Source of the DNA: Paucidesulfovibrio gracilis DSM 16080
Lineage (GTDB): Bacteria > Desulfobacterota > Desulfovibrionia > Desulfovibrionales > Desulfovibrionaceae
Length of the DNA: 64,000 nt
NCBI RefSeq assembly: GCF_900167125.1
Contig: NZ_FUYC01000005.1
Location: 92,305-156,304, forward strand
Reading direction: 5' to 3'
In this document: piece by piece, positions 44,932 through 53,834 of the stretch
Layout of the letters: the number at the start of each line of letters is the position of its first letter
Numbering within the stretch: the first letter of the stretch is position 1
Position numbers and translations under genes: made by a program
The notes under the pieces: model-generated
The model's input: only the letters and a program-made list of their open reading frames with translations
The model's database searches: none
What the model was told of the DNA's origin: nothing

Positions 44932-46335
44932 CTAGCCGGAACGCCGCCGACGCCAGGCATGCAGGCCGCACAAGGCACCGGACCAGACCAATGGGGTTAT
45001 CTGCCAACTGTACCGGGGCAGACCATGCGTCACAAGCGCGTTGAAGCTCACCAGCGGAATCACGGCCAGAAGCGCGCAGACCATGTCGAACCGCCGCTGC
45101 CGCAAAGCCGCGACCATGCCGTACGCGTACATGCCGTACACCAGGACCATGAACACGCTGAACGTGGGATCCTGGATATTGCGAAAGCCGATAGGGATGC
45201 TCACCAACAGGTGGCGGACCGGGTGTTCCAGAATGCGCTGGATGGCCAGGGAACGCAGGTGTCCGTCCAGGGCCGCGGGATCGTCCCGAAAGGTTTCGCT
45301 GAGTTCGCCGTATTCTTGCAGGGCGCTGATGCGCGCACCTTCAGGATATTCACGGTCCAGAAATTGATAGGTCTGTTCATCGGCAAAGGCCTTGAGCAGC
45401 TGCTTGGGCAGGCCGTAGCTCCAATATAAAAATGAAGCCCCGTAGGTGGCCGGATCCATGCGGTTGTAGTGAGCACGCAGCAACAACACCTTGCCGCCCC
45501 GGTCCGAAAGGCTGTGCCGATGCAGCAATTGGGAGTTGCGGTAATGCCAGGGACCAACCACCAGCCCCACCCCCAGCAGCAGCAATACGAACCCCGCCAA
45601 AATCCGGCCGCGGTCGCGCCGCGTAAACAGGGCGGCTACGGGCAGGGACAAGGCCACAAAAGGCAACACGTATTCCCACTGGGCAAAGGTCAGGGTCACC
45701 CCGCCAAAAAGCAGCCCGGCAAGGCAAAAATACGGGAACGAACGGTCGCGCATGGCTTTGTACAGGCTCGCCGCAAACATGGTGACCAGGAAAATGCCGA
45801 ACATTTCCGAGTAGAACCGCTCGACATACCGCTGCAACACCGGATTGAAGGCCAGCAGCCACAAACACCAATGGGCGTATGCCGGGCTTTTGGTAATGTC
45901 ATAGACCATCCACGCGCCAGCCAGGGCCGTGGCCAAAAGCAAAAGCACCTGCAAATATTTCAGCCAAATATACGCCGGATCAAGGGCATGGGCCTTGTTG
46001 TCATGGAACCAGGACGCATCCGCATCCCACAGCGGGGGCAGCACGCGCATGCCCAGGGAAAGAAAAAACGCATACGCGGGCGGGCGAAACGCGTCCGGCT
46101 CGGGGACCATGGAGGGCGAAGGCGCGGACTGCGAAGAATAGACGTTGTGCTGCAAGAGGTTATACGCGCCGTTGAGGTATTGCGGCGCGTCCCCGGCGGG
46201 ATGTGCGGTCGGCTCCATCTTACCCAGGGAAAACCCGAAAAACACCGGAACGAACAGCAACAGCAGGACCAGCAGGTGCCGGCGGCGATCCCATCCGGTC
46301 AGGGCGTTGCGTATTCGGCTCCAGAAAGACGCCAT
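44932..46335 (-). CDS. GT-C type membrane glycosyltransferase (family 39-like)
   Basis: A 467-residue protein with an N-terminal helix, then the outer-loop motif with acidic residues (HPAGDAPQYLNGAYNLLQHN; Asp of GDAPQY is the probable catalytic or metal residue) and about ten membrane helices. This is the layout of polyprenyl-phosphate-sugar dependent transferases such as PMT/ArnT. The likely donor is made by the GT2 gene three bases upstream. Acceptor unknown. Confidence 0.82.
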   Translation of the reverse strand: MASFWSRIRNALTGWDRRRHLLVLLLLFVPVFFGFSLGKMEPTAHPAGDAPQYLNGAYNLLQHNVYSSQSAPSPSMVPEPDAFRPPAYAFFLSLGMRVLPPLWDADASWFHDNKAHALDPAYIWLKYLQVLLLLATALAGAWMVYDITKSPAYAHWCLWLLAFNPVLQRYVERFYSEMFGIFLVTMFAASLYKAMRDRSFPYFCLAGLLFGGVTLTFAQWEYVLPFVALSLPVAALFTRRDRGRILAGFVLLLLGVGLVVGPWHYRNSQLLHRHSLSDRGGKVLLLRAHYNRMDPATYGASFLYWSYGLPKQLLKAFADEQTYQFLDREYPEGARISALQEYGELSETFRDDPAALDGHLRSLAIQRILEHPVRHLLVSIPIGFRNIQDPTFSVFMVLVYGMYAYGMVAALRQRRFDMVCALLAVIPLVSFNALVTHGLPRYSWQITPLVWSGALCGLHAWRRRRSG

Positions 46336-46338
46336 GGA

Positions 46339-47241
46339 CTATTTCCGCCGACAGCCCATCTTGACGATCAAATCCGCCAGCAGACCAAAGAAAAGGGTCT
46401 GCACGCCAAACAATCCCACGCCGAGCGTAAAGTTTACGTGCTCGATGGGCTTGGCCGCGTCGCCGAACACCCAGTCCAGCAGGTCGAACCCGCCCACCAG
46501 GGTCGCGAGCAGAATAAGCGCCACGGCAATGGGACCGAACAGACGAATGGGATTGATGCCCACGATGACCTGGGCGATCTGCAAAAGCACCTTGAAGGGA
46601 TACTTCCAGGAGATGAAGGAGGAACCCGTGGTGCGCTCGTTGAAATGCACATCCACATGAGCAAAGCGCATTCCCCGCAGATAGGCGTCCATGAGGATCT
46701 GCTGCGTGTAGTTGTAGTCGCCGGGCATGTAGAAATCCTGAAAATACCGGCGGGACATGGCGATGATTCCGGGCTGGCTGTCCTTGAGATCCCAACCCGT
46801 GAGGTAGCGCATCAGCCCCGTGAAGGCCTTGTTCCCGGTACGGCGCACAAAGGGCATGCGGTAGCTGATCTTGTTGAAGCGGTGGCCGTAGACCACGTCC
46901 GCCTCGTCCCCGGCGATGGGGACCACCATTTTGAGCACGTCGTCCGGGCTGTGCTGCAGATCCGCGTCAAACTTCACGGCCACGTCGAATCCGTCGTCCC
47001 CGGCGGCCAGCAGGCCGGTGCGCACGGCCGCGCCCAATCCCAGGTTCACCTGGTGGGTCAGCACACGGTCGGCCCCGGCTTCCCGGGCTATCTCAGGGGT
47101 ACGGTCCGCGGAACCGTCGTTGATGACGTAAATGGAAACGGAATGCTCCTCGGAGGCATCGGCAACAGCCCGCAATCCGTCGATGACCTCCCGCAAGCGG
47201 GCTTCCTCGTTGTAGGCCGGAACAAGAACAACAACCTTCAC
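46339..47241 (-). CDS. Family 2 glycosyltransferase, dolichyl/polyprenyl-phosphate sugar synthase type
   Basis: A 300-residue protein. GTG at 47241 is chosen because GAGGGA lies eight bases upstream and the product then starts VKVVVLVPAYNEE. The GT-A motifs are complete: YVINDGSADRT, KFDADLQHSPDD (DXD) and NERTTGSSFISW, followed by two C-terminal membrane helices. It should load a sugar onto a polyprenyl phosphate, supplying the GT-C enzyme encoded next. It is divergent from the methyltransferase at 47483; the 241-bp gap between them holds the promoters. Confidence 0.88.
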   Translation of the reverse strand: MKVVVLVPAYNEEARLREVIDGLRAVADASEEHSVSIYVINDGSADRTPEIAREAGADRVLTHQVNLGLGAAVRTGLLAAGDDGFDVAVKFDADLQHSPDDVLKMVVPIAGDEADVVYGHRFNKISYRMPFVRRTGNKAFTGLMRYLTGWDLKDSQPGIIAMSRRYFQDFYMPGDYNYTQQILMDAYLRGMRFAHVDVHFNERTTGSSFISWKYPFKVLLQIAQVIVGINPIRLFGPIAVALILLATLVGGFDLLDWVFGDAAKPIEHVNFTLGVGLFGVQTLFFGLLADLIVKMGCRRK

Positions 47242-47482
47242 GCTTACGATCCCTCTTGTGCTGTGGTGTAACAATGCGGCGACGTGCTGCGGCGCGAGTC
47301 CAAGAGTGCGGACCACGCCGACACCGGACCATCAGGGCCGGTATTCCGCTGCCGCAACAAAGCACAGATCCGCACCGTTGTCCATGACGCAACACGACCC
47401 GCCGCAACGCGGCAACGGAAAATCCGCAAATTGAGAAATTTCCCTTTTTGATTTAGCACCAGGAAAACAACAGGGAGGGTCC

Positions 47483-48202
47483 ATGCCCCGACAAGTGAAT
47501 ACGGACTGCGCCTATGATGCGCCGCAGGACAAGCTGGCGCTCATGCCCAACTACTACCGCTGGATAGCGCGCCATTTCCTGCCCTATCTGCGGGGCGACG
47601 TACTCGAAGTGGGCGCGGGCGGCGGACATTTCATCGACACCTACCGCCATCAGGTCCAACACGTGGCCGCCGTGGACTACAATCCGACCCTGTTGGAACG
47701 GCTGCGCGGCCGGTACGCGAACTTGAACCTGGACGCGATTCATTGCGATCTGCGCGGGGACTGCTCGGTTCTGCCGGACAGCACCTTTGACGCCTTCATC
47801 GCCCTGGATGTCCTGGAACATATGGAAGACGACGCGGAAAGCGTGGCCAAACTGGGCCGCAAGCTCCGATCCGGCGGCGTGGCCTGCATCAAGGTGCCTG
47901 CGGACAGCTCCATGTATTCGCCCATGGACGAAGCCTCGGGGCATTTCCGGCGCTATGATCCCGCAACCCTGGAACGCCTGTTCTCCGGCTGCGGGTTCAC
48001 CACCCTGCAACTGCGGGCCATGAACAAACCCGGGGCCATGGCCTATCGCCGCCGCCGTCAAAAACGCTCCAATTTTTCCACCACATTCAACAACCGCACC
48101 CTCAAGGCCATCAACGCCGCGCTGTGGGTCATGCCCTATGTGGACGCGCTGCTGCCCGGGAGCAAGGGACTCAGTCTCGTGGGCGTATTCCAAAAAGGAT
48201 AG
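47483..48202 (+). CDS. SAM-dependent methyltransferase
   Basis: A 239-residue class I methyltransferase. The SAM-binding glycine loop is DVLEVGAGGGHFIDTY at about residue 39, followed by the acidic VAAVDYNPTLLERL and FDAFIALDVLEHMEDD. The C-terminal YRRRRQKR and the hydrophobic end suggest membrane proximity. It precedes a glycosyltransferase by seven bases and probably methylates a sugar or lipid intermediate of the surface glycan. A GGAGGG site sits before the ATG. Confidence 0.88.
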   Translation: MPRQVNTDCAYDAPQDKLALMPNYYRWIARHFLPYLRGDVLEVGAGGGHFIDTYRHQVQHVAAVDYNPTLLERLRGRYANLNLDAIHCDLRGDCSVLPDSTFDAFIALDVLEHMEDDAESVAKLGRKLRSGGVACIKVPADSSMYSPMDEASGHFRRYDPATLERLFSGCGFTTLQLRAMNKPGAMAYRRRRQKRSNFSTTFNNRTLKAINAALWVMPYVDALLPGSKGLSLVGVFQKG

Positions 48203-48209
48203 CCCCGGC

Positions 48210-49376
48210 ATGACCATCCAGCGCCTTGTTTTCGCCAAAAAATTCATCCTCCCGTCCCGGGCGGCCAATGCCCTGCAATCCCTGACCATGGCCTATGCGT
48301 TCGCGGCCAATGGAGTGCGCACCACCCTGCTGCCGGGATTCCGCGCCAGGGATCGCCGCGCCTTTCAAACCGAGCTGGAGCGCGGCTATGCCCTGCGCCC
48401 CACACCGGACCTGGACCTCACGGCCCTGGGCGGCGGACACAAAGGGATCTACGGCCTGCACTTCCGCGTTGGCCTGGCCCGTCGGTGCCTGACAGCCGAC
48501 GCCCACACCGTGCTCTATTCCCGCGACATCAAGGAAGCCCTGTTTCTGGCCCGGCTGAAACGCCGTCTGCGGCTGCGTATCCCGTTCTTCTTCGAGATGC
48601 ATGAAATCCTCTCCGAGCAGCATCGGCTGCTGGATACGGGCAGGGCGGACCGCTACGAGACCATGGAACGCGAACTGCTACGCGAGCTGGACGGAATCGT
48701 GGTCATCAGCCCGGTGCTGCGCGACGACCTCCAGCGGGTCTACGCTCCGGACCTGCCGGTCTTTGTCTCTCCCATGGGCTACAACGACGCCATTTTCTCG
48801 CCCATGCCGGATGTGGACCTCTCCGGTGAAGTGCGCTGCGCCTATGCCGGAAGCCTCTACCCGGGCAAGGGCATCCACAACCTGGTGCAGGCCATGGCCC
48901 ACCTGCCCGACCGCTTCCGGCTCCTGGTGCTGGGCGGCAATCCCGGCCATGAGCTGGAACGCCTGCGGGAAATGGCCCGCAACGTGCCCAACGGCGCCGA
49001 GCGGGTGCGCTTTGCCGGGCATCGCAGCCCCCTGGAGCTGGCCGCGGATCTGCGCAACTGCCATATCTTCGTGGTGCCGCAAAGCTCGGGCGCGGAATTT
49101 TTCTCCCCCATCAAGCTCTACGAGGCCATGGGCCTTGCCATTCCCACGGTGGCCACGCCTGTTCCGGCCATCACGGGCGTACTCCGGCACGGCGAAACCG
49201 CGCTCCTGGCCCGAGACGAAAGCCCGGAGGCGCTGGCCCGCACCATCCGCGAGCTGGCCACGAACCCCGCTCTGGCCCATGCACTGCAAAAGCGCTGCCG
49301 CACCAGCCATCAGGCCCGGTCCTGGACCCAGCGGGCCGGGGATTGCCTGGCGTTTATGAACGAATCCATTGGCTGA
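48210..49376 (+). CDS. Family 4-type glycosyltransferase
   Basis: A 388-residue GT-B enzyme. The N-terminal half has LQSLTMAYAFAANGVRTTLL and the mid region EMHEILSEQH, while the C-terminal half carries the donor site YAGSLYPGKGIHNLVQAM, FVVPQSSGAEFFSPIKLYEAMG and VPAITG. Retaining GT4 enzymes use NDP-sugars. ATG at 48210 is seven bases after the methyltransferase stop; the two form a short plus-strand operon divergent from the rest of the glycan genes. Confidence 0.9.
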   Translation: MTIQRLVFAKKFILPSRAANALQSLTMAYAFAANGVRTTLLPGFRARDRRAFQTELERGYALRPTPDLDLTALGGGHKGIYGLHFRVGLARRCLTADAHTVLYSRDIKEALFLARLKRRLRLRIPFFFEMHEILSEQHRLLDTGRADRYETMERELLRELDGIVVISPVLRDDLQRVYAPDLPVFVSPMGYNDAIFSPMPDVDLSGEVRCAYAGSLYPGKGIHNLVQAMAHLPDRFRLLVLGGNPGHELERLREMARNVPNGAERVRFAGHRSPLELAADLRNCHIFVVPQSSGAEFFSPIKLYEAMGLAIPTVATPVPAITGVLRHGETALLARDESPEALARTIRELATNPALAHALQKRCRTSHQARSWTQRAGDCLAFMNESIG

Positions 49377-49587
49377 ACACCGAACAAGGACACCGCGCCG
49401 GGCTTCCTGAAAAAAAGACCGACGGGTGGCGGCCCGCCGGTCATGGGGCAATGCTTCCGTCCGGTGCATCGCCAGGGGGAGGAGGGTCGGCGGCGACCTT
49501 ATGGCCGCCGCCTGGAGGTGACGGGAATCCGGCACGCAGGCCGTGCGCACAGGCACATTCAGCGTGATGGGGAGGGGGGGGCCGCGC

Positions 49588-52404
49588 CTACATGCCGGAA
49601 GTGCACTCGTCAATAAGGTACAAGATGTTCCGGTACGGCTTTTTGCCGTGCAGGGTCAGGCCCACCTCGCAGGTGCGCGAAGTGCTGTACCCTTCGGAAC
49701 AATCGCGGATCTGATGCGCCAGGGTCTTCAGGGCCGAAGCGTTCAGCTCCGGATGCGTAAAGCCCTTGTCGCCGGAAAATCCGCAACAGAAGATCTTTTC
49801 GGGAATGACCACGTCGGTGACGCACTTTTCAGCCACTTCCCGGAATTTTTCCACAAGGCCCATCTCACGCATGGAGCAGGTGGCATGCAGCGCCACCTTG
49901 CGCGGCACCTGATTGAACCGCAACCGGTCCGCCAGGTACTGCAACACGAATTCCACCGGCTCCATGAGCACCAGACGCTCGTCCAGGGTCTTTTTCATGC
50001 GCGCCAGGCAGGGGCTGGTTTCGCAGAGCACGGGATATTTGCCGTTCTCCGTGGCTTCCAGAAGCGCCTTGTTCAGCTCGGAGGCCTTGAGGTCCGCCTC
50101 CTCGAACAAACCTTTGGTTTCAAAAGCCTTGCCGCAACACAAATCATTGGTCTTATGCGGCAGCACCACGTCAAACTTGGCCTTTTCCAACACGCGCACC
50201 GTCACTTCCATGAGCGGGCGGTTGTGGTGCGATTCGTCGTTGGTGTAGCCCATGCTGCGCACGGCGCAGGACGGGAAATACACGACCTTGTCGCGCCCCA
50301 GGGCGCGCCCCGGCAGCGGCAACGGGGAGCCGCCGCGCAGGTTCACCTCACGCAGGTCCGGCATCTGCATGCCCATCATGGACTTGGTCAGCTTGCCCGT
50401 GCCTCGGGCCAGATTGTGGCCCATGAGCTTATGCGCGGCCGAAGCGACATTCAGCATGGTGGAGGCGGCGCGCTGGGCAAAGGCAAAGTTGGAGCAGATT
50501 TTTCCGGCCACCTTGTGGGTCCGTTCAGTGGCGGCCTGGTGCCGCAATTTGCGCATGTACCCGGCAATATCCAGCCCCAGGGGACAACGCTTGGAACACA
50601 GTCCATCCGTGGCGCAGGTATCCCGGCCCTTTTCATCGAACTTCTTCTGCCAGCGCTCGGCCTTTTCGGTTTCCCCGGCCTGGATCAGCCCGGCAATGGC
50701 GCGCAGGGTGTAAATGCGCTGCCGGGAAGACAATCCCACCTCGCCGGAGGGACACACGTATTCGCAGAACCCGCAATCCACGCAGGTGTCGATGGCCCGA
50801 TCCACAGGACCGGCATACTTGAGGTTTTCCAGGTGACAATTGGGGTTGTCGTTGAGGATCACGTTGGGGTTGAGCAGGCCGTCCGGGTCGATGGCCTTTT
50901 TGAGATCCTGCATGACCTTGTAGAGATCGTCGCCCCACTCCCGGCGCACGAACGGCGCCACAGCGCGGCCCGTACCATGTTCGGCCTTGAGCGCGCCCCC
51001 CAGGGAGAGCACCACGTCGGCCACCTCATCGATGACCATGGCCACCTTGCCCACCTCGGTGGGATTGTTGAGCTGCAAGGGAATGGAGAAATGGATGTTC
51101 CCGTGCAGGGCGTGACCGTGTACACCGGATTTGGTGAACCCATGCTTGTTCAGAATCTCCACAAAGGAGTTGCAGGCCTGGGGCAGATTCTTGATGGGTA
51201 CGCAATAGTCCTCGGAATAGGCATATTCCTCGGGGGCCCGGGTGCCTGCCAGGATGGGGAACAAGGCCCGGCGCAGGTTCCAGAGATGCTCACACACGGC
51301 GGGATCGGTCTCGAACTTCACGGGCAGAGCGGGCTTGAGCGGGGTGAGCAGTTCCGTGACCTTATTCACGCGCTCCGTGAGCTGGGCCTCGTCCACGGCC
51401 GTGGTCTCCAGCAGCAGGGCGCAGGCATCGCTGCCCAAGCCGCGCAGCCCTTCGGGGAACTCTTCCAACTCCATCAGGCAGCCCAGGGACACGGAGTTCA
51501 AAAACTCCACCGCATACATGGGGCAATTCGCCTCCAGCTGAAGCACGCCCTCAATGGCGGTATCCAGGGAGTCGAAGCCCACCAGGGCCGTGGAACGCAA
51601 GGTCTCCAGGGGCGCGGTGCGCAGGGTGATGTCGTGGATGAACGCCAGGGTGCCTTCGGAACCGATGATCAGATGCTGGAGGATCTCCACGGGATCGTCA
51701 TAGTCCGTGAAGGCGTTCAGGCTGTAGCCCGCGGTGTTGCGGATGGAAAACTTGCGGCGAACCTTGGCGTCCATTTCCTCGTTGTTCAAAATGCGTTCGC
51801 GCAGCCCCAGCAATTCGTCCAGCATGGCCTTGTGGCTCTTGCGGAACGCGGCCACGCTCTGCGGATCGGCCGTGTCCACGGTGGCGCCGTCCATGAGCGT
51901 GAAATGCAGGTCCGTCATCATGTGGTAGATGTTACGTGCCACCACGCAGCTCAGGCCCGCGGCGTTGGTGGCGGCCATGCCGCCGATAAACGCGCTGCCC
52001 ACGGACGAGGGGTCCGAGGTCATGAACCGGCCGTAGGGCTTGAGCGCCTCGTTCACATCGCCGCCCACCACGCAGCAGCCGGCGCGCACGCGGTCGCCGT
52101 TGTCCAGCACGTCGATGCGCTTCCAGTGCGGTCCCACGAACCGCACCGTGACTTCCTCGGCAATGGTCTGGCCGCTGACGCCGGTTCCCGCGCCACGGAA
52201 CGTAACGCTGACCTTGTGCTCGCGCGACAGACGCAGCAACTCCTGCAAATCCTCGGGCGAGGCCACGTCCACCACGGCCTTGGCACGCGGCTCGAACGGG
52301 CTGCCGTCCACGGAATAGGCCTTCACCAACAACTCATCGGTGTGGACCCGTTCCTCGGGAAAAGTATTTCGTAGATTCGATACAAACTGATCAAAGGGAC
52401 ACAT
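49588..52404 (-). CDS. Fused FAD/4Fe-4S D-2-hydroxyacid (D-lactate-type) dehydrogenase
   Basis: A 938-residue fusion. Residues about 1-480 are a GlcD/VAO-type FAD oxidase (RGAGTGVSGQTIAEEVTV, GSAFIGGMAATNAAG, LIIGSEGTLAFI, and HGHALHGNIH near the active site). Residues about 530-620 carry two 4Fe-4S motifs (CVDCGFCEYVCP and CATDGLCSKRCPLG). Residues about 680-938 are a CCG/HdrB-like domain (FPSCAVRSMGY, DLCCGKAF, ETSPC, ATCSMR, FCCGFSGDKGF). This is the Dld-II type known from lactate-using sulfate reducers, where GlcD and GlpC are fused. It should oxidise a D-2-hydroxy acid to the 2-oxo acid. An AAGGAGGG site precedes the ATG. It is separately transcribed from the oxidoreductase genes upstream. 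Confidence 0.92.
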   Translation of the reverse strand: MCPFDQFVSNLRNTFPEERVHTDELLVKAYSVDGSPFEPRAKAVVDVASPEDLQELLRLSREHKVSVTFRGAGTGVSGQTIAEEVTVRFVGPHWKRIDVLDNGDRVRAGCCVVGGDVNEALKPYGRFMTSDPSSVGSAFIGGMAATNAAGLSCVVARNIYHMMTDLHFTLMDGATVDTADPQSVAAFRKSHKAMLDELLGLRERILNNEEMDAKVRRKFSIRNTAGYSLNAFTDYDDPVEILQHLIIGSEGTLAFIHDITLRTAPLETLRSTALVGFDSLDTAIEGVLQLEANCPMYAVEFLNSVSLGCLMELEEFPEGLRGLGSDACALLLETTAVDEAQLTERVNKVTELLTPLKPALPVKFETDPAVCEHLWNLRRALFPILAGTRAPEEYAYSEDYCVPIKNLPQACNSFVEILNKHGFTKSGVHGHALHGNIHFSIPLQLNNPTEVGKVAMVIDEVADVVLSLGGALKAEHGTGRAVAPFVRREWGDDLYKVMQDLKKAIDPDGLLNPNVILNDNPNCHLENLKYAGPVDRAIDTCVDCGFCEYVCPSGEVGLSSRQRIYTLRAIAGLIQAGETEKAERWQKKFDEKGRDTCATDGLCSKRCPLGLDIAGYMRKLRHQAATERTHKVAGKICSNFAFAQRAASTMLNVASAAHKLMGHNLARGTGKLTKSMMGMQMPDLREVNLRGGSPLPLPGRALGRDKVVYFPSCAVRSMGYTNDESHHNRPLMEVTVRVLEKAKFDVVLPHKTNDLCCGKAFETKGLFEEADLKASELNKALLEATENGKYPVLCETSPCLARMKKTLDERLVLMEPVEFVLQYLADRLRFNQVPRKVALHATCSMREMGLVEKFREVAEKCVTDVVIPEKIFCCGFSGDKGFTHPELNASALKTLAHQIRDCSEGYSTSRTCEVGLTLHGKKPYRNILYLIDECTSGM

Positions 52405-52480
52405 ACGCCCTCCTTGGGCAAGGCATTGCGGCTCCTGCGGAAAATTCGTTCCAAGCAGGCAGTCGGAATAATTTGTTTGC

Positions 52481-52493
52481 GGACAAAATGTCC
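52481..52493. promoter_or_regulatory. Palindrome upstream of the hydroxyacid dehydrogenase
   Basis: GGACAAAATGTCC (GGACA, AAA, TGTCC) is a 13-bp perfect dyad 77 bases before the ATG, between the upstream terminator and the gene; a possible operator. Confidence 0.35.
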
Positions 52494-52497
52494 GGCT

Positions 52498-52542
52498 GAA
52501 AAAACGGCCCCCGGGCGAAAGACCGCACCACGCCCGGAGGCC
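52498..52542 (-). terminator. Intrinsic terminator of the 2-oxoacid oxidoreductase operon
   Basis: On the minus strand GGCCTCCGGGCG pairs with CGCCCGGGGGCC over 12 bp (one G-T pair) and is followed by GTTTTTT. It lies just after the gamma-subunit stop. Confidence 0.9.
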
Positions 52543-52555
52543 AGGGGTTTTCAGA

Positions 52556-53092
52556 CTAGACCGCGTTGTATCCGCATTCGAAAGACTGGACGTTTCCGCT
52601 TTCGAATTTTTCTTTTCCTTTTTTCCGGAACATGTCGTTCATGCCCTGGATGCCGTCCTCCATGCTGAAATCATTCAGCAGCTTGATGACGGCAGCGGCC
52701 ATGATGATGTTGGCGCCCCGGGGCTGGCCGATTTCCTGGGCCAGGGTGGAACAGGCCACACGGTAGACGTTCACGTCGTCGCGCACCTGCTGGTCCTCAG
52801 ACACGATATCACTGTTCACCAGGATGATGCCACCAGGCTTGACGATGGGGGCAAAGGCCTGCAAGGACGGACCATTCATGGCCAGCAGCAGGTCCGGCTC
52901 TTCCTGGGCCGGGTTGTAGATCATGCCCTCGCCGTACTTCACGGTGCAGTTGGCGGTTCCGCCGCGCATGGCCGAGCCGTACGAGGGAATCCACGTGGCG
53001 TTCTGGCCCTTGAACACGGCCACCTGGGACATGACCAGACCGGACGTCAGCACGCCTTGGCCGCCGAATCCCGCAAAGAGAATCTCACGCAT
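52556..53092 (-). CDS. 2-oxoacid:ferredoxin oxidoreductase, gamma subunit
   Basis: A 178-residue gamma subunit (MREILFAGFGGQGVLTSGLV), with GSAMRGGTANCTVKYG as the other family signature. It overlaps the beta-subunit gene by eight bases. With delta, alpha and beta it completes a four-chain enzyme of the VOR/KOR/IOR class, oxidising a 2-oxo acid with CoA to acyl-CoA, CO2 and reduced ferredoxin. Confidence 0.93.
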   Translation of the reverse strand: MREILFAGFGGQGVLTSGLVMSQVAVFKGQNATWIPSYGSAMRGGTANCTVKYGEGMIYNPAQEEPDLLLAMNGPSLQAFAPIVKPGGIILVNSDIVSEDQQVRDDVNVYRVACSTLAQEIGQPRGANIIMAAAVIKLLNDFSMEDGIQGMNDMFRKKGKEKFESGNVQSFECGYNAV

Positions 53093-53834
53093 CCTTATTC
53101 TCCTTTCTGGTCTTGAATTCACCCAGCGGGTAGTACGGGATCAGCTCCTGTTCCACCCGTTCCATGGCCTTGAGCGCGCTCATGCGCCAGTTGGTCGGGC
53201 AGGGGGAGAGCACTTCGATGACGGAGTACCCCTCGCCGTTGATCTGGGCCTGAATGCCGTTTTTGATGTACTTCTTCAGCTTATTGACGTGCTTGGGCGA
53301 GGTCACGGTGCCGCGCGCCGAGTAGGCCACGCCAAATTCCTGGGCCACCAGTTCGGGGAAGCGGATGGGCTGCCCCGTGATGCCGCAGTCGCGGCCCTTG
53401 GGCGATGTGGTGGTCACCTGGCCGGGCATGGTGGTCCAGCTCATCTGGCCACCGGTCATGCCGAAGTTGGTATTGTTGATGGCGATCATGGTGATGTTTT
53501 CATTGCGGTAGGCCGCGTTGATGGTCTCGGCGATGCCGATGCTGTAGGCGTCGCCGTCACCCTGATACGCGATGATGGTGGTTTCGGGGGTCACGCGCTT
53601 CATGCCCGTGGCCACTGCCGAGGCGCGACCATGGGGGCAATGCAGCCGGTCCGTGACCAAGCCGCCCCCGAGCAGGCTGGAGCAGCCCACCCCGATGGGG
53701 AAGATGATGTTCTCCTGCTGGTCCAGCTCTTCCAGACATTCCGCAATGAGCCGGATGACGATGCCGTGGCCGCAGCCCGGGCAGAAGGACATGGCGTTGT
53801 CGATCAGTGCGGGGACTTTTCTTTCCTTGGCCAT
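53085..53834 (-). CDS. 2-oxoacid:ferredoxin oxidoreductase, beta (TPP) subunit
   Basis: A 249-residue subunit. CPGCGHGIVIRLIAECLEEL holds the cluster/TPP region, GVGCSSLLGG follows, and the TPP-Mg motif is YQGDGDAYSIGIAETINAA with NNTNFGMTGGQMSWTTMPG. The sequence is of the 2-oxoglutarate/branched-chain oxoacid class rather than the single-chain pyruvate enzyme that Desulfovibrio uses for pyruvate. Its ATG shares a base with the alpha stop. Confidence 0.94.
   Translation of the reverse strand: MAKERKVPALIDNAMSFCPGCGHGIVIRLIAECLEELDQQENIIFPIGVGCSSLLGGGLVTDRLHCPHGRASAVATGMKRVTPETTIIAYQGDGDAYSIGIAETINAAYRNENITMIAINNTNFGMTGGQMSWTTMPGQVTTTSPKGRDCGITGQPIRFPELVAQEFGVAYSARGTVTSPKHVNKLKKYIKNGIQAQINGEGYSVIEVLSPCPTNWRMSALKAMERVEQELIPYYPLGEFKTRKENKDA

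Noticed and set aside
49377..49587. Possible small gene or RNA after the GT4 gene
   Set aside because: Short open frames lack binding sites and I saw no stem with a T run.
49543..52374. A 943-codon open frame on the plus strand opposite the hydroxyacid dehydrogenase
   Set aside because: It is the mirror of a real gene with G/C-rich third positions; its translation is rich in His, Gly and Gln, with no domain.
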